Numbered from the stretch's first letter, positions 14,750 to 22,688 are shown. The stretch: 22,688 nucleotides of DNA from Bacillota bacterium (GCA_009787135.1 WRGP01000246.1:1-22688), one strand, 5' to 3'. The notes: generated by a model from the letters alone, not told the origin. A program made the numbers and translations.

Positions 14750-16700
14750 ACCACTCACCCTCGGTTCACTGTTCTCAGGCAGCGGTGGCTTTGAACTTAG
14801 CGGCCTGCTCTGTGGAATCAAGCCGCTTTGGGCGTCCGAGGTGGAGCCTTTCCCGATAAGGGTAACGACGAAGCGGCTTCCACAAGTCCGTCACCTCGGC
14901 GACATCAATACAATAAACGGCGCGACCGTACCGCCTGTGGACATCATCACAGGCGGTTTTTGCTGTCAAGACCTTTCGGTCGCGGGCAAGCGAGCAGGAC
15001 TTCATGGCGAACGATCAGGCCTGTTCTTTCAAGTTGTACGCATCATCAAGGGGATGCGCGAAGCCACAGGGAACGAGTATCCCAGGTTCGCTGTGCTGGA
15101 GAATGTACCCGGCATTTATTCCTCGGCAGGTGGCGCTGATTTTCTGGAGGTGCTCAATGAGCTTATCAACATCAAACAAGAAGGCATTGCCCCGGACGAA
15201 ACCCTGTCAATTTCTATGCCTGAAAGCGGCAAATGGTCTACGGCCGGTGAGATCGTGGGAGACGGTTTCTCCCTCGGCTGGCGGACGCTTGACGCTCAAT
15301 TTTGGGGAGTCGCCCAGCGCCGCCGCCGCTGTTATATTGTCCTCGATCTTACAGGCGAACGTGCCGGAAAAATACTATTTGACGAAACGCGCCTGCGCGG
15401 GAATCCTCCGCCGTGCGGCTTCCCGTGGCAAGCGGCTGCCGGAAATTCTGCGGCTGGCGCTGGAAGAGCAGTGCCGTGCCTGATGGATCAGGGCGGCTCG
15501 AAGATGGAGATATCCGATAATATAACCGGAACGCTCCGATCCCAAGAACACGGGCATCAGCCCGTCGTGATTGAGTCGGCGGGTTTTTGTACCGAGCATT
15601 CGGCGAAAGCCCGGGGCGTGGGCTTTGAGGACGAGAAAAGCCCGACGCTCCGGTCCAGCGTCGTCCCCGCCGCCGTGATTTACGACGCCCGCGGCAACGG
15701 TGACGGCGAAACCGCGAACACCGTCACCGGCGACCACAACGGGCATATATCCGATTACACCGCACTGGCGGTCACGCCCCGCGCTTTCGGGATCTGCTCA
15801 AAGAACAGCAACAGCATGTTGTCCGATAATCCGCTCTCGGGCGTATATGAGGCCGCTACGTCCCGTACCCTCGACACCTCCGTCCCCGACCCCAACAAAA
15901 ACGCGGGCGGCATGGCGATTGTGGCGTTCGCGCAAAATCAGCGCGACGAGGTGCGTGACCTCCGCGGCTGCGCAGGGGCGTTGGCCGCCGCGCCGGGGAT
16001 GAAGCAGCAGACCTTTATCGCGTCGATAGAGGACAACGGTGCGCGCCCGAGGCATAGAGGTTCCGGCATCAGCGAAAACCGCGTAAGCCCGGCCCTCAAC
16101 ACAATCGAACGCCGCGCGGTCGCCTATCAGGACAAGGTCGGCGCGCTGTGTGCCAGCGACTACAAATTCCCACAAAATATGCAGGTTGAGCAGGGTAAGG
16201 CCGTGGTCGAGCGTGTGGTTGCCGAAAACTATCAGCACAGCGGCTATCGCGAGATCGATATGGCGGGAGTGCTCAAGGCGTCGGGCGGCGATTTCTCCGG
16301 CGGCGAGAACGGCGTGGCCGAGAATTGTCAGCCGGGCTCCGGTGGTTACATCGTGCGGAGGCTTCTTCCATCCGAATGCGCCCTTTTGCAGGGCTTCCCC
16401 CCGTGGTGGTGCACCGAGCTTGAGACGCCCGATCCCACCGAGGAGGATATCGCTTTCTGGTCAGAGGTCTGGGAGACGCACCGCAGAGCTATCAGCAAGT
16501 CCTCCAAGCCCAAGAGCCGCGCCCAAATCATCAAATGGCTGCAAAATCCACACAGCGACAGTAAGGAATACGCTATGTGGGGGAATGGCATTTGCCTTAA
16601 CTGCGGGGTTTTCGTCCTCGGCGGCATTGTGTACTATTGCCGGATGACGGCCCCAAATGAGGCCGATAGTTCTACATCGGATTGCTCCGAAATGACTTGA
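14742..16700 (+). CDS. large cytosine-5 DNA methyltransferase with repeat-bearing insert
   Basis: 652 residues, about twice a minimal cytosine-5 methylase. Motif I is LFSGSGG at 10-16; motif IV is GGFCCQDLS with catalytic Cys75, where the usual Pro before it is Cys74; motif VI is ENV at 120-122; motif VIII is QRRRR from Gln192; motif IX region LQGFP with Gln550; motif X is WGNG with Asn615. Between VIII and IX lie about 350 residues, mostly of low-complexity, degenerate repeats (see findings) in the place where target-recognition domains sit. Start ATG 14742 has GGAGG upstream and overlaps the ParB-methylase stop. All catalytic parts are present, so it is probably active and protects the phage genome. 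The upstream in-frame ATG at 14679 lies inside the previous gene and is rejected. Confidence 0.9.
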   Translation: MDKPLTLGSLFSGSGGFELSGLLCGIKPLWASEVEPFPIRVTTKRLPQVRHLGDINTINGATVPPVDIITGGFCCQDLSVAGKRAGLHGERSGLFFQVVRIIKGMREATGNEYPRFAVLENVPGIYSSAGGADFLEVLNELINIKQEGIAPDETLSISMPESGKWSTAGEIVGDGFSLGWRTLDAQFWGVAQRRRRCYIVLDLTGERAGKILFDETRLRGNPPPCGFPWQAAAGNSAAGAGRAVPCLMDQGGSKMEISDNITGTLRSQEHGHQPVVIESAGFCTEHSAKARGVGFEDEKSPTLRSSVVPAAVIYDARGNGDGETANTVTGDHNGHISDYTALAVTPRAFGICSKNSNSMLSDNPLSGVYEAATSRTLDTSVPDPNKNAGGMAIVAFAQNQRDEVRDLRGCAGALAAAPGMKQQTFIASIEDNGARPRHRGSGISENRVSPALNTIERRAVAYQDKVGALCASDYKFPQNMQVEQGKAVVERVVAENYQHSGYREIDMAGVLKASGGDFSGGENGVAENCQPGSGGYIVRRLLPSECALLQGFPPWWCTELETPDPTEEDIAFWSEVWETHRRAISKSSKPKSRAQIIKWLQNPHSDSKEYAMWGNGICLNCGVFVLGGIVYYCRMTAPNEADSSTSDCSEMT

Positions 16701-16782
16701 TATACTGTGACAAGGACGGTAATATGGGTTACAACGAAGGGCGGGAAACCCTTTGAAATCAAGGAAAACGGAGGATTTCACG

Positions 16783-17799
16783 ATGAAACTCAGCTACCAG
16801 TTAGCGGGCGACAAACGCAAAAGTCTGGCGGGCGCGGTAAGCTCCGCGCTGAACGCCCCGGCCAAGTACCTCGGGATGCCGACCGCGAATTATGAAATCG
16901 GCGGCTATATCCTCACGAAGGCGGGCGAGCTTATCGGCGAGGACAATTCGGACTTGGAAATCACTCTGCGGGCGAACGGCTTCGAAACCGTCGAACGCGA
17001 GTATGACAAATCGGAAACCCACGCCCCGAAGCGCAAGGGCATCCTCGACACACTGGTCGACGAACTCAACGCCAACGCCGGGGAGGGCGAACATTGGGAA
17101 CGGATGCACAGGCCGCCGACAATCATGGACAACAGCGGGCGGGAACACAATCTCGACGGCACATTCGCCCCCGCCATGACAGAGTGCGGGGAGTTTGGTC
17201 TTGGCAAAAAGCGCCGCGACCCCATCGGCAAGGACAGCCCGCAAGCAAGCGACATACCCGATACCGTTACAATCGAGATACCTTTCACCTCCTGCGGCGA
17301 CCTTACCCTCGCGAAAACGAACCTCTCCGACCTGCTCCAAAGCAAAGCCACCCTTATCAACGCCGCCCTCGGCGAGGACGCATTTTGGTACGCATCGCCG
17401 GACGACTGCAGCCCCCAAAATCCCGGCGGCTGGTACGGTCCCGAGCCGCGCGACAACACCCTGCCGATTGAGTTTACGGACGACACGGTCAAATTCGAGT
17501 GGCTTCGCTTCGGCACGGACGCCGAGGTGGTGGCGGCTTGGAGCGCGTTCCTTTGCGCGGCGGTCAAGTTTTCAAAGAAGGCCAAACGCGTCACCGCAAG
17601 GGATGGGGCGGTCGAGAATGCGAAGTTCCATTTCAGAGCGTTTCTGGTTCGCATCGGCATGAACGGCGCCGAGAACAAAGCTCACAGAAAAACGCTGCTC
17701 CATAACCTGACCGGGGACGCCGCCTTTGCCACAGCCAAAAGCAAGGCCTGCTGGCAAGCGAAACATCTCAAAAAAGCGGAGATGGCGGACAATGGCTAA
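16783..17799 (+). CDS. phage 'virulence-related' protein of unknown function
   Basis: 338 residues. The start (KLSYQLAGDKRKSLAGAVSS, then PAKYLGMPTANYEIGGY) and end (AKRVTARDGAVENAKFHFRAFLVRIGMNG) match, from memory, a family of Clostridia phage proteins often labelled virulence-related protein; there is no evidence of any role in disease. The middle (about 95-150) is a variable linker rich in Gly, Arg and Asp. No catalytic motif or membrane segment is visible. ATG 16783 was chosen for GGAGG 8 bases upstream (16770-16774); an ATG at 16753 has no site. It regularly sits between the methylases and large terminase in such phages, so a DNA-modification or packaging link is possible but unproven. 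Confidence 0.75.
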   Translation: MKLSYQLAGDKRKSLAGAVSSALNAPAKYLGMPTANYEIGGYILTKAGELIGEDNSDLEITLRANGFETVEREYDKSETHAPKRKGILDTLVDELNANAGEGEHWERMHRPPTIMDNSGREHNLDGTFAPAMTECGEFGLGKKRRDPIGKDSPQASDIPDTVTIEIPFTSCGDLTLAKTNLSDLLQSKATLINAALGEDAFWYASPDDCSPQNPGGWYGPEPRDNTLPIEFTDDTVKFEWLRFGTDAEVVAAWSAFLCAAVKFSKKAKRVTARDGAVENAKFHFRAFLVRIGMNGAENKAHRKTLLHNLTGDAAFATAKSKACWQAKHLKKAEMADNG

Positions 17800-17890
17800 C
17801 CGATATAAACTCAAAGGGGTACAAGGTTCGGGAACACCAACTCTTCGGCACATCTTCCCCGTTTGGCGCGGCGATAAGCTGCATAACTAA
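17792..17890 (+). CDS. possible 32-residue ORF overlapping the previous gene
   Basis: ATG at 17792 overlaps the stop region of the virulence-related gene and reads 32 codons (MANRYKLKGVQGSGTPTLRH ...) to TAA at 17888-17890. There is no strong ribosome binding site, so it would depend on coupled translation. The basic N-terminus and the lack of a known family leave it doubtful; it may also be the remnant of a longer gene, since the same frame is open again until the large terminase start but lacks a start codon. Confidence 0.25.
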   Translation: MANRYKLKGVQGSGTPTLRHIFPVWRGDKLHN

Positions 17891-18036
17891 CCACGAAATC
17901 AGCCGGGCGCAACCCGAATACACCAGTGTGACGGGCTGTGCCTCGTACAGATAGAGTTTGAAAGGCTTCCCCCTGTTAAGCGGCAGGCGGAGGTCTTTTT
18001 TCATACCCATTTTTTGCGAGAGAAGGAAACGGCCCC
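17891..18036 (+). other. untranslated gap before the large terminase
   Basis: No gene supported. It holds a strong hairpin with a T run (17964-18001), then AAGGA (in GAGAGAAGGAAAC) before the terminase ATG. A leftward frame over 17768-18010 is open but lacks a ribosome binding site and is treated as a shadow. Confidence 0.5.
17964..18001 (+). terminator. terminator-like hairpin upstream of the large terminase
   Basis: GGCTTCCCCCTG (17964-17975) pairs with CAGGCGGAGGTC (17984-17995): 12 positions, one mismatch and two G-U pairs, with an 8-base loop, followed directly by six T (17996-18001). This is a classic intrinsic-terminator layout, yet it lies inside the late gene run, so it may attenuate transcription or mark the end of a methylase transcript. 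Confidence 0.6.
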
Positions 18037-19638
18037 ATGCGCAAGCTAAAACTCTACAAGCCCACGGTGTTCAAGGCAAGCGACAGCCGCTACGATAAGG
18101 CCGCTGCCGGCTACGCCGTGAACTTCATCGAAGCGTTATGCCATACCAAAGGCTCGTGGGCGGGAAAGCCCTTTGAACTCATCGACTGGCAGGAGCGCAT
18201 CGTCCGTGACGTGTTCGGCGTCGTCAAACCCAACGGCTACCGGCAGTTCAATACCGCTTATGTGGAAATCCCGAAAAAGATGGGTAAGTCTGAGCTCGCC
18301 GCCGCCATCGCCCTGCTGCTCACTTGCGGCGACAGCGAAGAACGCGCCGAGGTCTATGGCTGCGCCGCCGACCGCCAGCAGGCCAGCATCGTTTTCGAGG
18401 TGGCGGCCGACATGGTGCGGATGTGTCCGGCGCTCGCCAAGCGGGTGAAACTGCTGGCTTCCGCCAAACGGCTGGTGTATCTGCCAACCAACAGCTTCTA
18501 TCAGGTTCTCTCCGCTGAAGCGTACTCCAAGCACGGTTTCAACATTCACGGCGTGGTATTCGACGAGCTCCACACCCAGCCGAACCGCAAACTGTTTGAT
18601 GTCATGACCAAAGGCTCCGGCGACGCCCGCACCCAACCGCTCTACTTCCTCATCACCACGGCTGGGACGGACACCCAGTCCATTTGCTATGAAACCCATC
18701 AAAAGGCGCTGGATATCATTGAGGGCAGGAAGTCTGACCCGACTTTTTACCCGGTCATCTACGGCGCGAAGGACGGGGACAACTGGACTGACCTTAAGGT
18801 GTGGAAGAAAGCGAATCCCTCGCTGGGCATTACCGTGGGGATAGATAAAGTCCGCGCGGCCTGTGAATCGGCCAAGCAGAACCCCGGCGAGGAGAACAGC
18901 TTTAGGCAGCTTCGCCTCAATCAATGGGTGAAACAGGCCGTCCGATGGATGCCGATGGCGAAGTGGGACGCTTGCGCGTTCCCGGTCGACCCGGAGGAGT
19001 TGAAGGGGCGCGTCTGTTACGGCGGGCTTGACCTGTCGTGGTCGAGCGACATCACGGCCTTTGTGCTGGTGTTCCCGCCCGCGAGCGATGATGACCGCTA
19101 CACTATCCTGCCGTACTTTTGGGTGCCGGAGGAGAATATCGCCCGGCGCGTCGCCAAAGACCATGTGCCTTACGATGTGTGGGAACGGCAGGGCTGCCTG
19201 CTGACCACCAAAGGCAACGTCGTCCACTACGGCTACATCGAAAAATACATTGAGCGGCTGGGCGAAAAGTACAACATCCGGGAGATCGCCTTTGACCGCT
19301 GGGGCGCGGTGCAAATGACGCAGAATCTTGAGAACATCGGCTTCACGGTCGTACCCTTCGGCCAGGGCTTCAAGGATATGTCGCCGCCGACCAAAGAACT
19401 GATGAAGCTGGTGCTGGAGGGGAAGCTCGTCCACGGCGGCCACCCTATCCTGCACTGGATGATGGACAATATATTCATCAAGACAGACCCGGCGGGCAAC
19501 ATCAAGCCGGACAAGGAGAAATCTACGGAGAAGATCGACGGCGCGGTGGCGACCATCATGGCGCTTGATCGTGCCATCCGCTGCGGCAATGATACGGGCG
19601 AATCCGTGTACAACTCACGCGGATTATTGATTCTGTAG
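18037..19638 (+). CDS. terL: terminase large subunit, HK97/Terminase_1 type
   Basis: 533 residues: ATPase motor plus nuclease that packages and cuts concatemeric DNA. ATPase: Walker A PKKMGKSE with Lys84, Walker B GVVFDELH with Asp176-Glu177, coupling-type LITTAGT motif. Nuclease: LDLSWSSD with Asp332, FDRWGA with Asp420, and KIDGAVA with Asp501, three metal-binding acids in RNase H-like order. Length is normal for the family and the frame is intact. An AAGGA site precedes ATG 18037. The small subunit lies far upstream, separated by two methylases and the virulence-related gene. It probably cooperates with the HNH protein at cos. Confidence 0.95.
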   Translation: MRKLKLYKPTVFKASDSRYDKAAAGYAVNFIEALCHTKGSWAGKPFELIDWQERIVRDVFGVVKPNGYRQFNTAYVEIPKKMGKSELAAAIALLLTCGDSEERAEVYGCAADRQQASIVFEVAADMVRMCPALAKRVKLLASAKRLVYLPTNSFYQVLSAEAYSKHGFNIHGVVFDELHTQPNRKLFDVMTKGSGDARTQPLYFLITTAGTDTQSICYETHQKALDIIEGRKSDPTFYPVIYGAKDGDNWTDLKVWKKANPSLGITVGIDKVRAACESAKQNPGEENSFRQLRLNQWVKQAVRWMPMAKWDACAFPVDPEELKGRVCYGGLDLSWSSDITAFVLVFPPASDDDRYTILPYFWVPEENIARRVAKDHVPYDVWERQGCLLTTKGNVVHYGYIEKYIERLGEKYNIREIAFDRWGAVQMTQNLENIGFTVVPFGQGFKDMSPPTKELMKLVLEGKLVHGGHPILHWMMDNIFIKTDPAGNIKPDKEKSTEKIDGAVATIMALDRAIRCGNDTGESVYNSRGLLIL

Positions 19639-19651
19639 AAAGGTGATGCGT

Positions 19652-20911
19652 ATGAACCCAATTAAAAAGCTCTTTGGCTTCCACTCCAGGGATAAGCCCA
19701 CAAACAAAGTCGGCAGCGGCTTCAGCTTCCTGTTCGGCGGCACGGCCAGCGGCAAGGCGGTCAACGAAAAGTCGGCGATGCGGACCACAGCGGTCTATGC
19801 CTGCATTCGCATCCTCGCCGAGGCGATTGCGGGGCTACCTCTCCACCTTTACGAGTACAACGATACGGGAGGAAAAGAGCGCGTTCCCGATCATCCGCTG
19901 TATTATCTGCTCCACGACGAACCCAACCCAGAGATGACTTCATTTGTGTTTCGAGAAACGCTGATGAGTCATCTTCTTTTATGGGGAAACGCTTATGCGC
20001 AGGTCATCCGTGACGGGCGCGGCAACCCGCTGGCGCTGTATCCGCTGCTTCCTTCCAAGATGGAAGTCAGCCGTGCGCCAAACGGCGAACTGCTCTATTC
20101 CTATCGCATGGAAAAAGAGGAAAGCCGGGAGAAGCCGAACGGCGGCACGGTGATCCTGCGCCGAGACCAAGTCCTGCATATCCCTGGTTTGGGCTTTGAC
20201 GGCTTGCTGGGATACAGCCCCGTCGCCATGGCGAAAAACGCCGTGGGGCTGGCAATCGCCACCGAGGAATACGGCGCCGCGTTCTTTCAGAACGGCGCGA
20301 ACCCGGGCGGCGTGTTGGAACACCCCGGCGTGGTCAAGGCGCCCGACCAACTGCGCGAAAGCTGGTACGGACAGTTCGGCGGCAGCGGCAAGGCGCATAA
20401 AATCGCCGTTTTGGAGGAAGGTCTCAAGTTCCACGCCATCGGCATCCCGCCGGAGCAGGCGCAGTTTTTACAGACACGTAAGTTCCAAATCAACGAAATC
20501 GCCCGCATCTTCCGGGTACCGCCCCACATGGTGGGCGACTTGGAGAAATCCAGCTTCAGCAACATTGAGCAGCAGTCACTGGAATTCGTCAAGTACACGC
20601 TTGACCCCTGGGTGATCCGCTGGGAGCAGAGCTTACAGCAGTCGCTCATCCTGCCTGCCGAAAAAGGCAAGCTGTTCATCAAGTTTAACCTGGACGGCCT
20701 TCTTCGCGGCGACTACCAGAGCCGCATGACCGGCTATGCCACGGCACGGCAGAACGGCTGGATGTCGGCCAATGACATCCGGGAACTGGAGGACATGAAC
20801 CGTATCTCCGCCGAGGAGGGCGGCGACCTGTACCTCATCAATGGCAATATGCTCCCGCTCAAAAACGCGGGAGCTTTCGCAAAATCGAAAGAAACAGAGG
20901 AAACCACATGA
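19652..20911 (+). CDS. portal protein, HK97 family
   Basis: 419 residues. It forms the dodecameric ring at the head vertex through which DNA enters and to which the tail joins. Family hallmarks: AMRTTAVYACIRILAEAIAG near residue 45, HPLYYLLHDEPNPEMT, LWGNAYAQVIRDGRG, and FRVPPHMVGDLEKSSFSNIE in the stem/wing region, then WEQSLQQSLI. ATG 19652 has AAGG 8 bases upstream; an in-frame GTG at 19643 overlaps that site. The end overlaps the protease start by 4 bases (ATGA), so the two are translationally coupled, the usual portal-protease-capsid order. Confidence 0.95.
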   Translation: MNPIKKLFGFHSRDKPTNKVGSGFSFLFGGTASGKAVNEKSAMRTTAVYACIRILAEAIAGLPLHLYEYNDTGGKERVPDHPLYYLLHDEPNPEMTSFVFRETLMSHLLLWGNAYAQVIRDGRGNPLALYPLLPSKMEVSRAPNGELLYSYRMEKEESREKPNGGTVILRRDQVLHIPGLGFDGLLGYSPVAMAKNAVGLAIATEEYGAAFFQNGANPGGVLEHPGVVKAPDQLRESWYGQFGGSGKAHKIAVLEEGLKFHAIGIPPEQAQFLQTRKFQINEIARIFRVPPHMVGDLEKSSFSNIEQQSLEFVKYTLDPWVIRWEQSLQQSLILPAEKGKLFIKFNLDGLLRGDYQSRMTGYATARQNGWMSANDIRELEDMNRISAEEGGDLYLINGNMLPLKNAGAFAKSKETEETT

Positions 20912-21672
20912 GGAAATTCTGGAACTGGGCAGAACCTGCCTCGAAGGTACGCGATTCCGACACGGACGAACGCACCCTCTATCTCAACGGCCCCATCGCG
21001 GAGGAAACTTGGTGGGGCGACGAGCAGACCCCGGCGGCGTTCAAAAAAGAATTGCTCGCCGGCAGCGGCCCCGTCACCGTCTGGATCAACTCGCCCGGCG
21101 GTGACGTGTTCGCGGCGGCGCAAATCTACAATATGCTGATGGAATACACAGGCGCGGTCACCGTCAAGATCGATGGCATCGCAGCCAGCGCCGCGTCGGT
21201 CATCGCCATGGCGGGCGGTAAGGTGCATATGTCTCCGGTCAGTATGCTGATGATCCATAACCCTGCCACGATTGCCAGCGGTGACAGCGAGGAAATGCTC
21301 AAAGCCAAAGCCCTGCTGGACGAGATAAAGGAAAGCATCATCAATTCGTATGCGTTGAAAACCGGGCTGTCCCGCGCGAAGTTGTCCCACCTTATGGACA
21401 ACGAAACCTGGATGAACGCGCACAAGGCCGTAGAGCTTGGCTTTGCCGACAAAATCCTGTACGCGGACGGCGAAGAACCGGAAGATGGCACAGAGCCGAA
21501 GTTCGCGTGGAATAAGGGCGGCGTGTTGTTCAGCTGCGCGGCGGTCACCAACTCCCTGCTCGGCAAGATGCCGAAACCCAAGGCAAAAGAACCCGATCCC
21601 CCGGCGCCCGCTGAACCGGCGGGCATCCGGGCAGACAGCCTGTATCACAGGCTGAATCTCATCACCCATTAA
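20908..21672 (+). CDS. ClpP-like head maturation protease
   Basis: 254 residues. It is a self-compartmentalised serine protease that trims the capsid delta domain during head maturation. The ClpP fold shows in VTVWINSPGGDVFAAAQIYN (oxyanion region), GIAASAASVIA with catalytic Ser94, MLMIHNP with His117, and a likely catalytic Asp in LMDNETW. The last 40 residues are Pro/Ala/Lys-rich and probably flexible, possibly a scaffold-like tail. The start overlaps the portal end by 4 bases. Length and order are normal for HK97-type phages. Confidence 0.95.
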   Translation: MRKFWNWAEPASKVRDSDTDERTLYLNGPIAEETWWGDEQTPAAFKKELLAGSGPVTVWINSPGGDVFAAAQIYNMLMEYTGAVTVKIDGIAASAASVIAMAGGKVHMSPVSMLMIHNPATIASGDSEEMLKAKALLDEIKESIINSYALKTGLSRAKLSHLMDNETWMNAHKAVELGFADKILYADGEEPEDGTEPKFAWNKGGVLFSCAAVTNSLLGKMPKPKAKEPDPPAPAEPAGIRADSLYHRLNLITH

Positions 21673-21693
21673 TTTAGAGGAAGAGAAAATCAC

Positions 21694-22688
21694 ATGAGCA
21701 AGATTATCGAACTGCGCGAAAAGCGCGCGAAAGCGTGGGACGCGGCAAAGGCATTCCTGGACACCAAACGCGGTGACAACGGGCTTCTGTCCGCCGAAGA
21801 TACCGCGACTTATGACAAAATGGAAGCGGATGTCGTCGCGCTCGGCAAGGAGATCGAGCGGCTGGAACGCCAGGCCGTCATGGACGCGGAACTGGCGAAA
21901 GCCACCAGCGCACCCATCACCAACAAGCCCACGGGTGATTCCGGTGAAGAGAAAACCGGCAGAGCTTCCGGCGAGTACAAAAAGTCCTTCTGGAACGCCA
22001 TGCGTGGCAGGAACACCACCGTGGTGCTGAACGCCCTGCAGGTCGGCACCGACAGCGAGGGCGGCTACCTTGTGCCAGAGGAATTTGAAACGAGGCTGGT
22101 TCAGTCGCTGGAGGAGGAAAACATCATCCGCCAGCTTGTCACTGTAATCACCACGGGCGGCGACCGTAAAATCCCCGTCGTGGCGGCCAAAGGCACCGCG
22201 TCCTGGGTGGATGAGGAAGGTGCTATCCCCGAAAGCGACGACAGCTTCGGCCAGATTTCTCTCGGCGCGTTCAAGCTGGCGACCATGATCAAAGTTTCGG
22301 AGGAACTTCTCAACGACAGCGCCTTCGATCTGGAATCCTACATTGCCCAGGGCTTCGGCAACCGTATCGGCAACCGCGAGGAGGAAGGCTTCCTGGCTGG
22401 CAACGGCACGGGCAAGCCTACCGGCGTCTTCAACGCCACCGGCGGCGCCCAGGTTGGCGTCACCACCGCGTCGGCTACCTCTATCACGCTGGACGAAGTA
22501 CTGGACTTGTTCTACAGCCTCAAGTCACCCTATCGCCGCAACGCCGCGTTCATCATGAACGACGCCACGGTCAAGGCGATCCGCAAGTTGAAGGACTCCA
22601 CCGGCCAGTACCTGTGGCAGCCTTCTATTAAAGAAGCGACCCCCGACACCATTCTCAGCCGCCGGCTCTACACCTCGACCTATGTGCC
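21694..22688 (+). CDS. major capsid protein, HK97 fold (5' part, runs off the window)
   Basis: At least 331 residues; the frame is still open at the window end, and the family is usually about 390-420. Residues 1-70 are a charged helical delta/scaffold domain (ELREKRAKAWDAAKAFL; EIERLERQAVMDAELAKA) expected to be removed by the protease upstream. The mature shell part starts about residue 105: LQVGTDSEGGYLVPEEFETR, KIPVVAAKGTASWVDEEGAI, and FLAGNGTGKPTGVF are HK97-capsid hallmarks. An AGAGGAAGAG site precedes ATG 21694, 21 bases after the protease stop. Confidence 0.95.
   Translation, partial: MSKIIELREKRAKAWDAAKAFLDTKRGDNGLLSAEDTATYDKMEADVVALGKEIERLERQAVMDAELAKATSAPITNKPTGDSGEEKTGRASGEYKKSFWNAMRGRNTTVVLNALQVGTDSEGGYLVPEEFETRLVQSLEEENIIRQLVTVITTGGDRKIPVVAAKGTASWVDEEGAIPESDDSFGQISLGAFKLATMIKVSEELLNDSAFDLESYIAQGFGNRIGNREEEGFLAGNGTGKPTGVFNATGGAQVGVTTASATSITLDEVLDLFYSLKSPYRRNAAFIMNDATVKAIRKLKDSTGQYLWQPSIKEATPDTILSRRLYTSTYV

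Noticed and set aside
14742..16700. Frameshifted or fused cytosine methylase because of its length
   Set aside because: Motifs I, IV, VI, VIII, IX and X occur in order in one open frame; the extra length is an insert in the variable region.
17768..18010. 80-codon minus-strand frame before the large terminase
   Set aside because: No ribosome binding site, overlaps the virulence-related gene end and a terminator-like hairpin, no family resemblance.
18136..19455. 439-codon minus-strand frame opposite the large terminase
   Set aside because: Antisense shadow of a GC-rich gene; the plus strand encodes a full terminase with all motifs and this frame has no family features.
20734..21693. 319-codon minus-strand frame opposite portal and protease
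   Set aside because: Shadow frame; the composition is Arg/His/Gly-rich and spans two real genes.

Overview
The window is the replication, packaging and head-gene half of a tailed (siphovirus-type, HK97-fold) phage or prophage of a Gram-positive host, most likely a moderately GC-rich member of the Clostridia/Oscillospiraceae. Evidence for the host is the strong AGGAGG-type ribosome binding sites, the gene families (phage family A polymerase, P27-type small terminase, ParB-methylase fusion, 'virulence-related' protein, DUF6900-like small protein) and the gene order. Hand counts of single 60-base rows give about 63-65% GC in the polymerase (5881-5940: 39/60) and large terminase (18601-18660: 38/60), but 38-45% in the NACHT gene (601-660: 23/60; 841-900: 27/60) and 37-42% in the 12.1-12.7 kb insert (12301-12360: 22/60; 12541-12600: 25/60).

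Layout. (1) 1-2776: the end of an unidentified plus-strand gene, then a leftward NACHT-type STAND NTPase, a candidate phage-carried defence gene, then a divergent intergenic region with two inverted repeats. (2) 2777-10409: a tightly packed rightward replication operon: SNF2-type helicase, coiled-coil protein, four-Cys protein, family A DNA polymerase, deoxyribosyltransferase-like protein (DUF4406/DUF7768 type), primase-polymerase/helicase. (3) 10405-10632: a gene-free region with seven exact copies of TGTAAKG (K = G or T) in paired, inverted arrangement around alternating purine-pyrimidine tracts, a candidate replication origin or operator. (4) 10633-11389: VRR-NUC nuclease and a sigma-70-region-4-like regulator, followed by a promoter-like site. 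(5) 11523-12099: HNH endonuclease and a G-rich, hairpin-rich stretch that is a good cos candidate. (6) 12100-12880: an AT-richer cargo unit of two tandem cassettes, each a 42-bp repeat followed by a small gene, closed by a terminator hairpin. (7) 12963-19638: small terminase, ParB-fused adenine/N4 methylase, large cytosine-5 methylase, 'virulence-related' protein, a second terminator-like hairpin and the large terminase. (8) 19652-22688: portal, ClpP-type head protease and the start of the major capsid protein, which runs off the window.

How it fits together: the early genes copy the genome (helicase, primase, polymerase, with VRR-NUC for structured DNA). The sigma-like regulator probably switches on the late operon that starts at the HNH gene. 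HNH, small and large terminase package DNA at cos through the portal into HK97-type heads matured by the ClpP-like protease. Two DNA methylases between the terminase subunits probably protect the genome from host restriction. The NACHT gene and the two-cassette unit look like cargo. No tRNA, CRISPR array, insertion sequence or integrase was seen.
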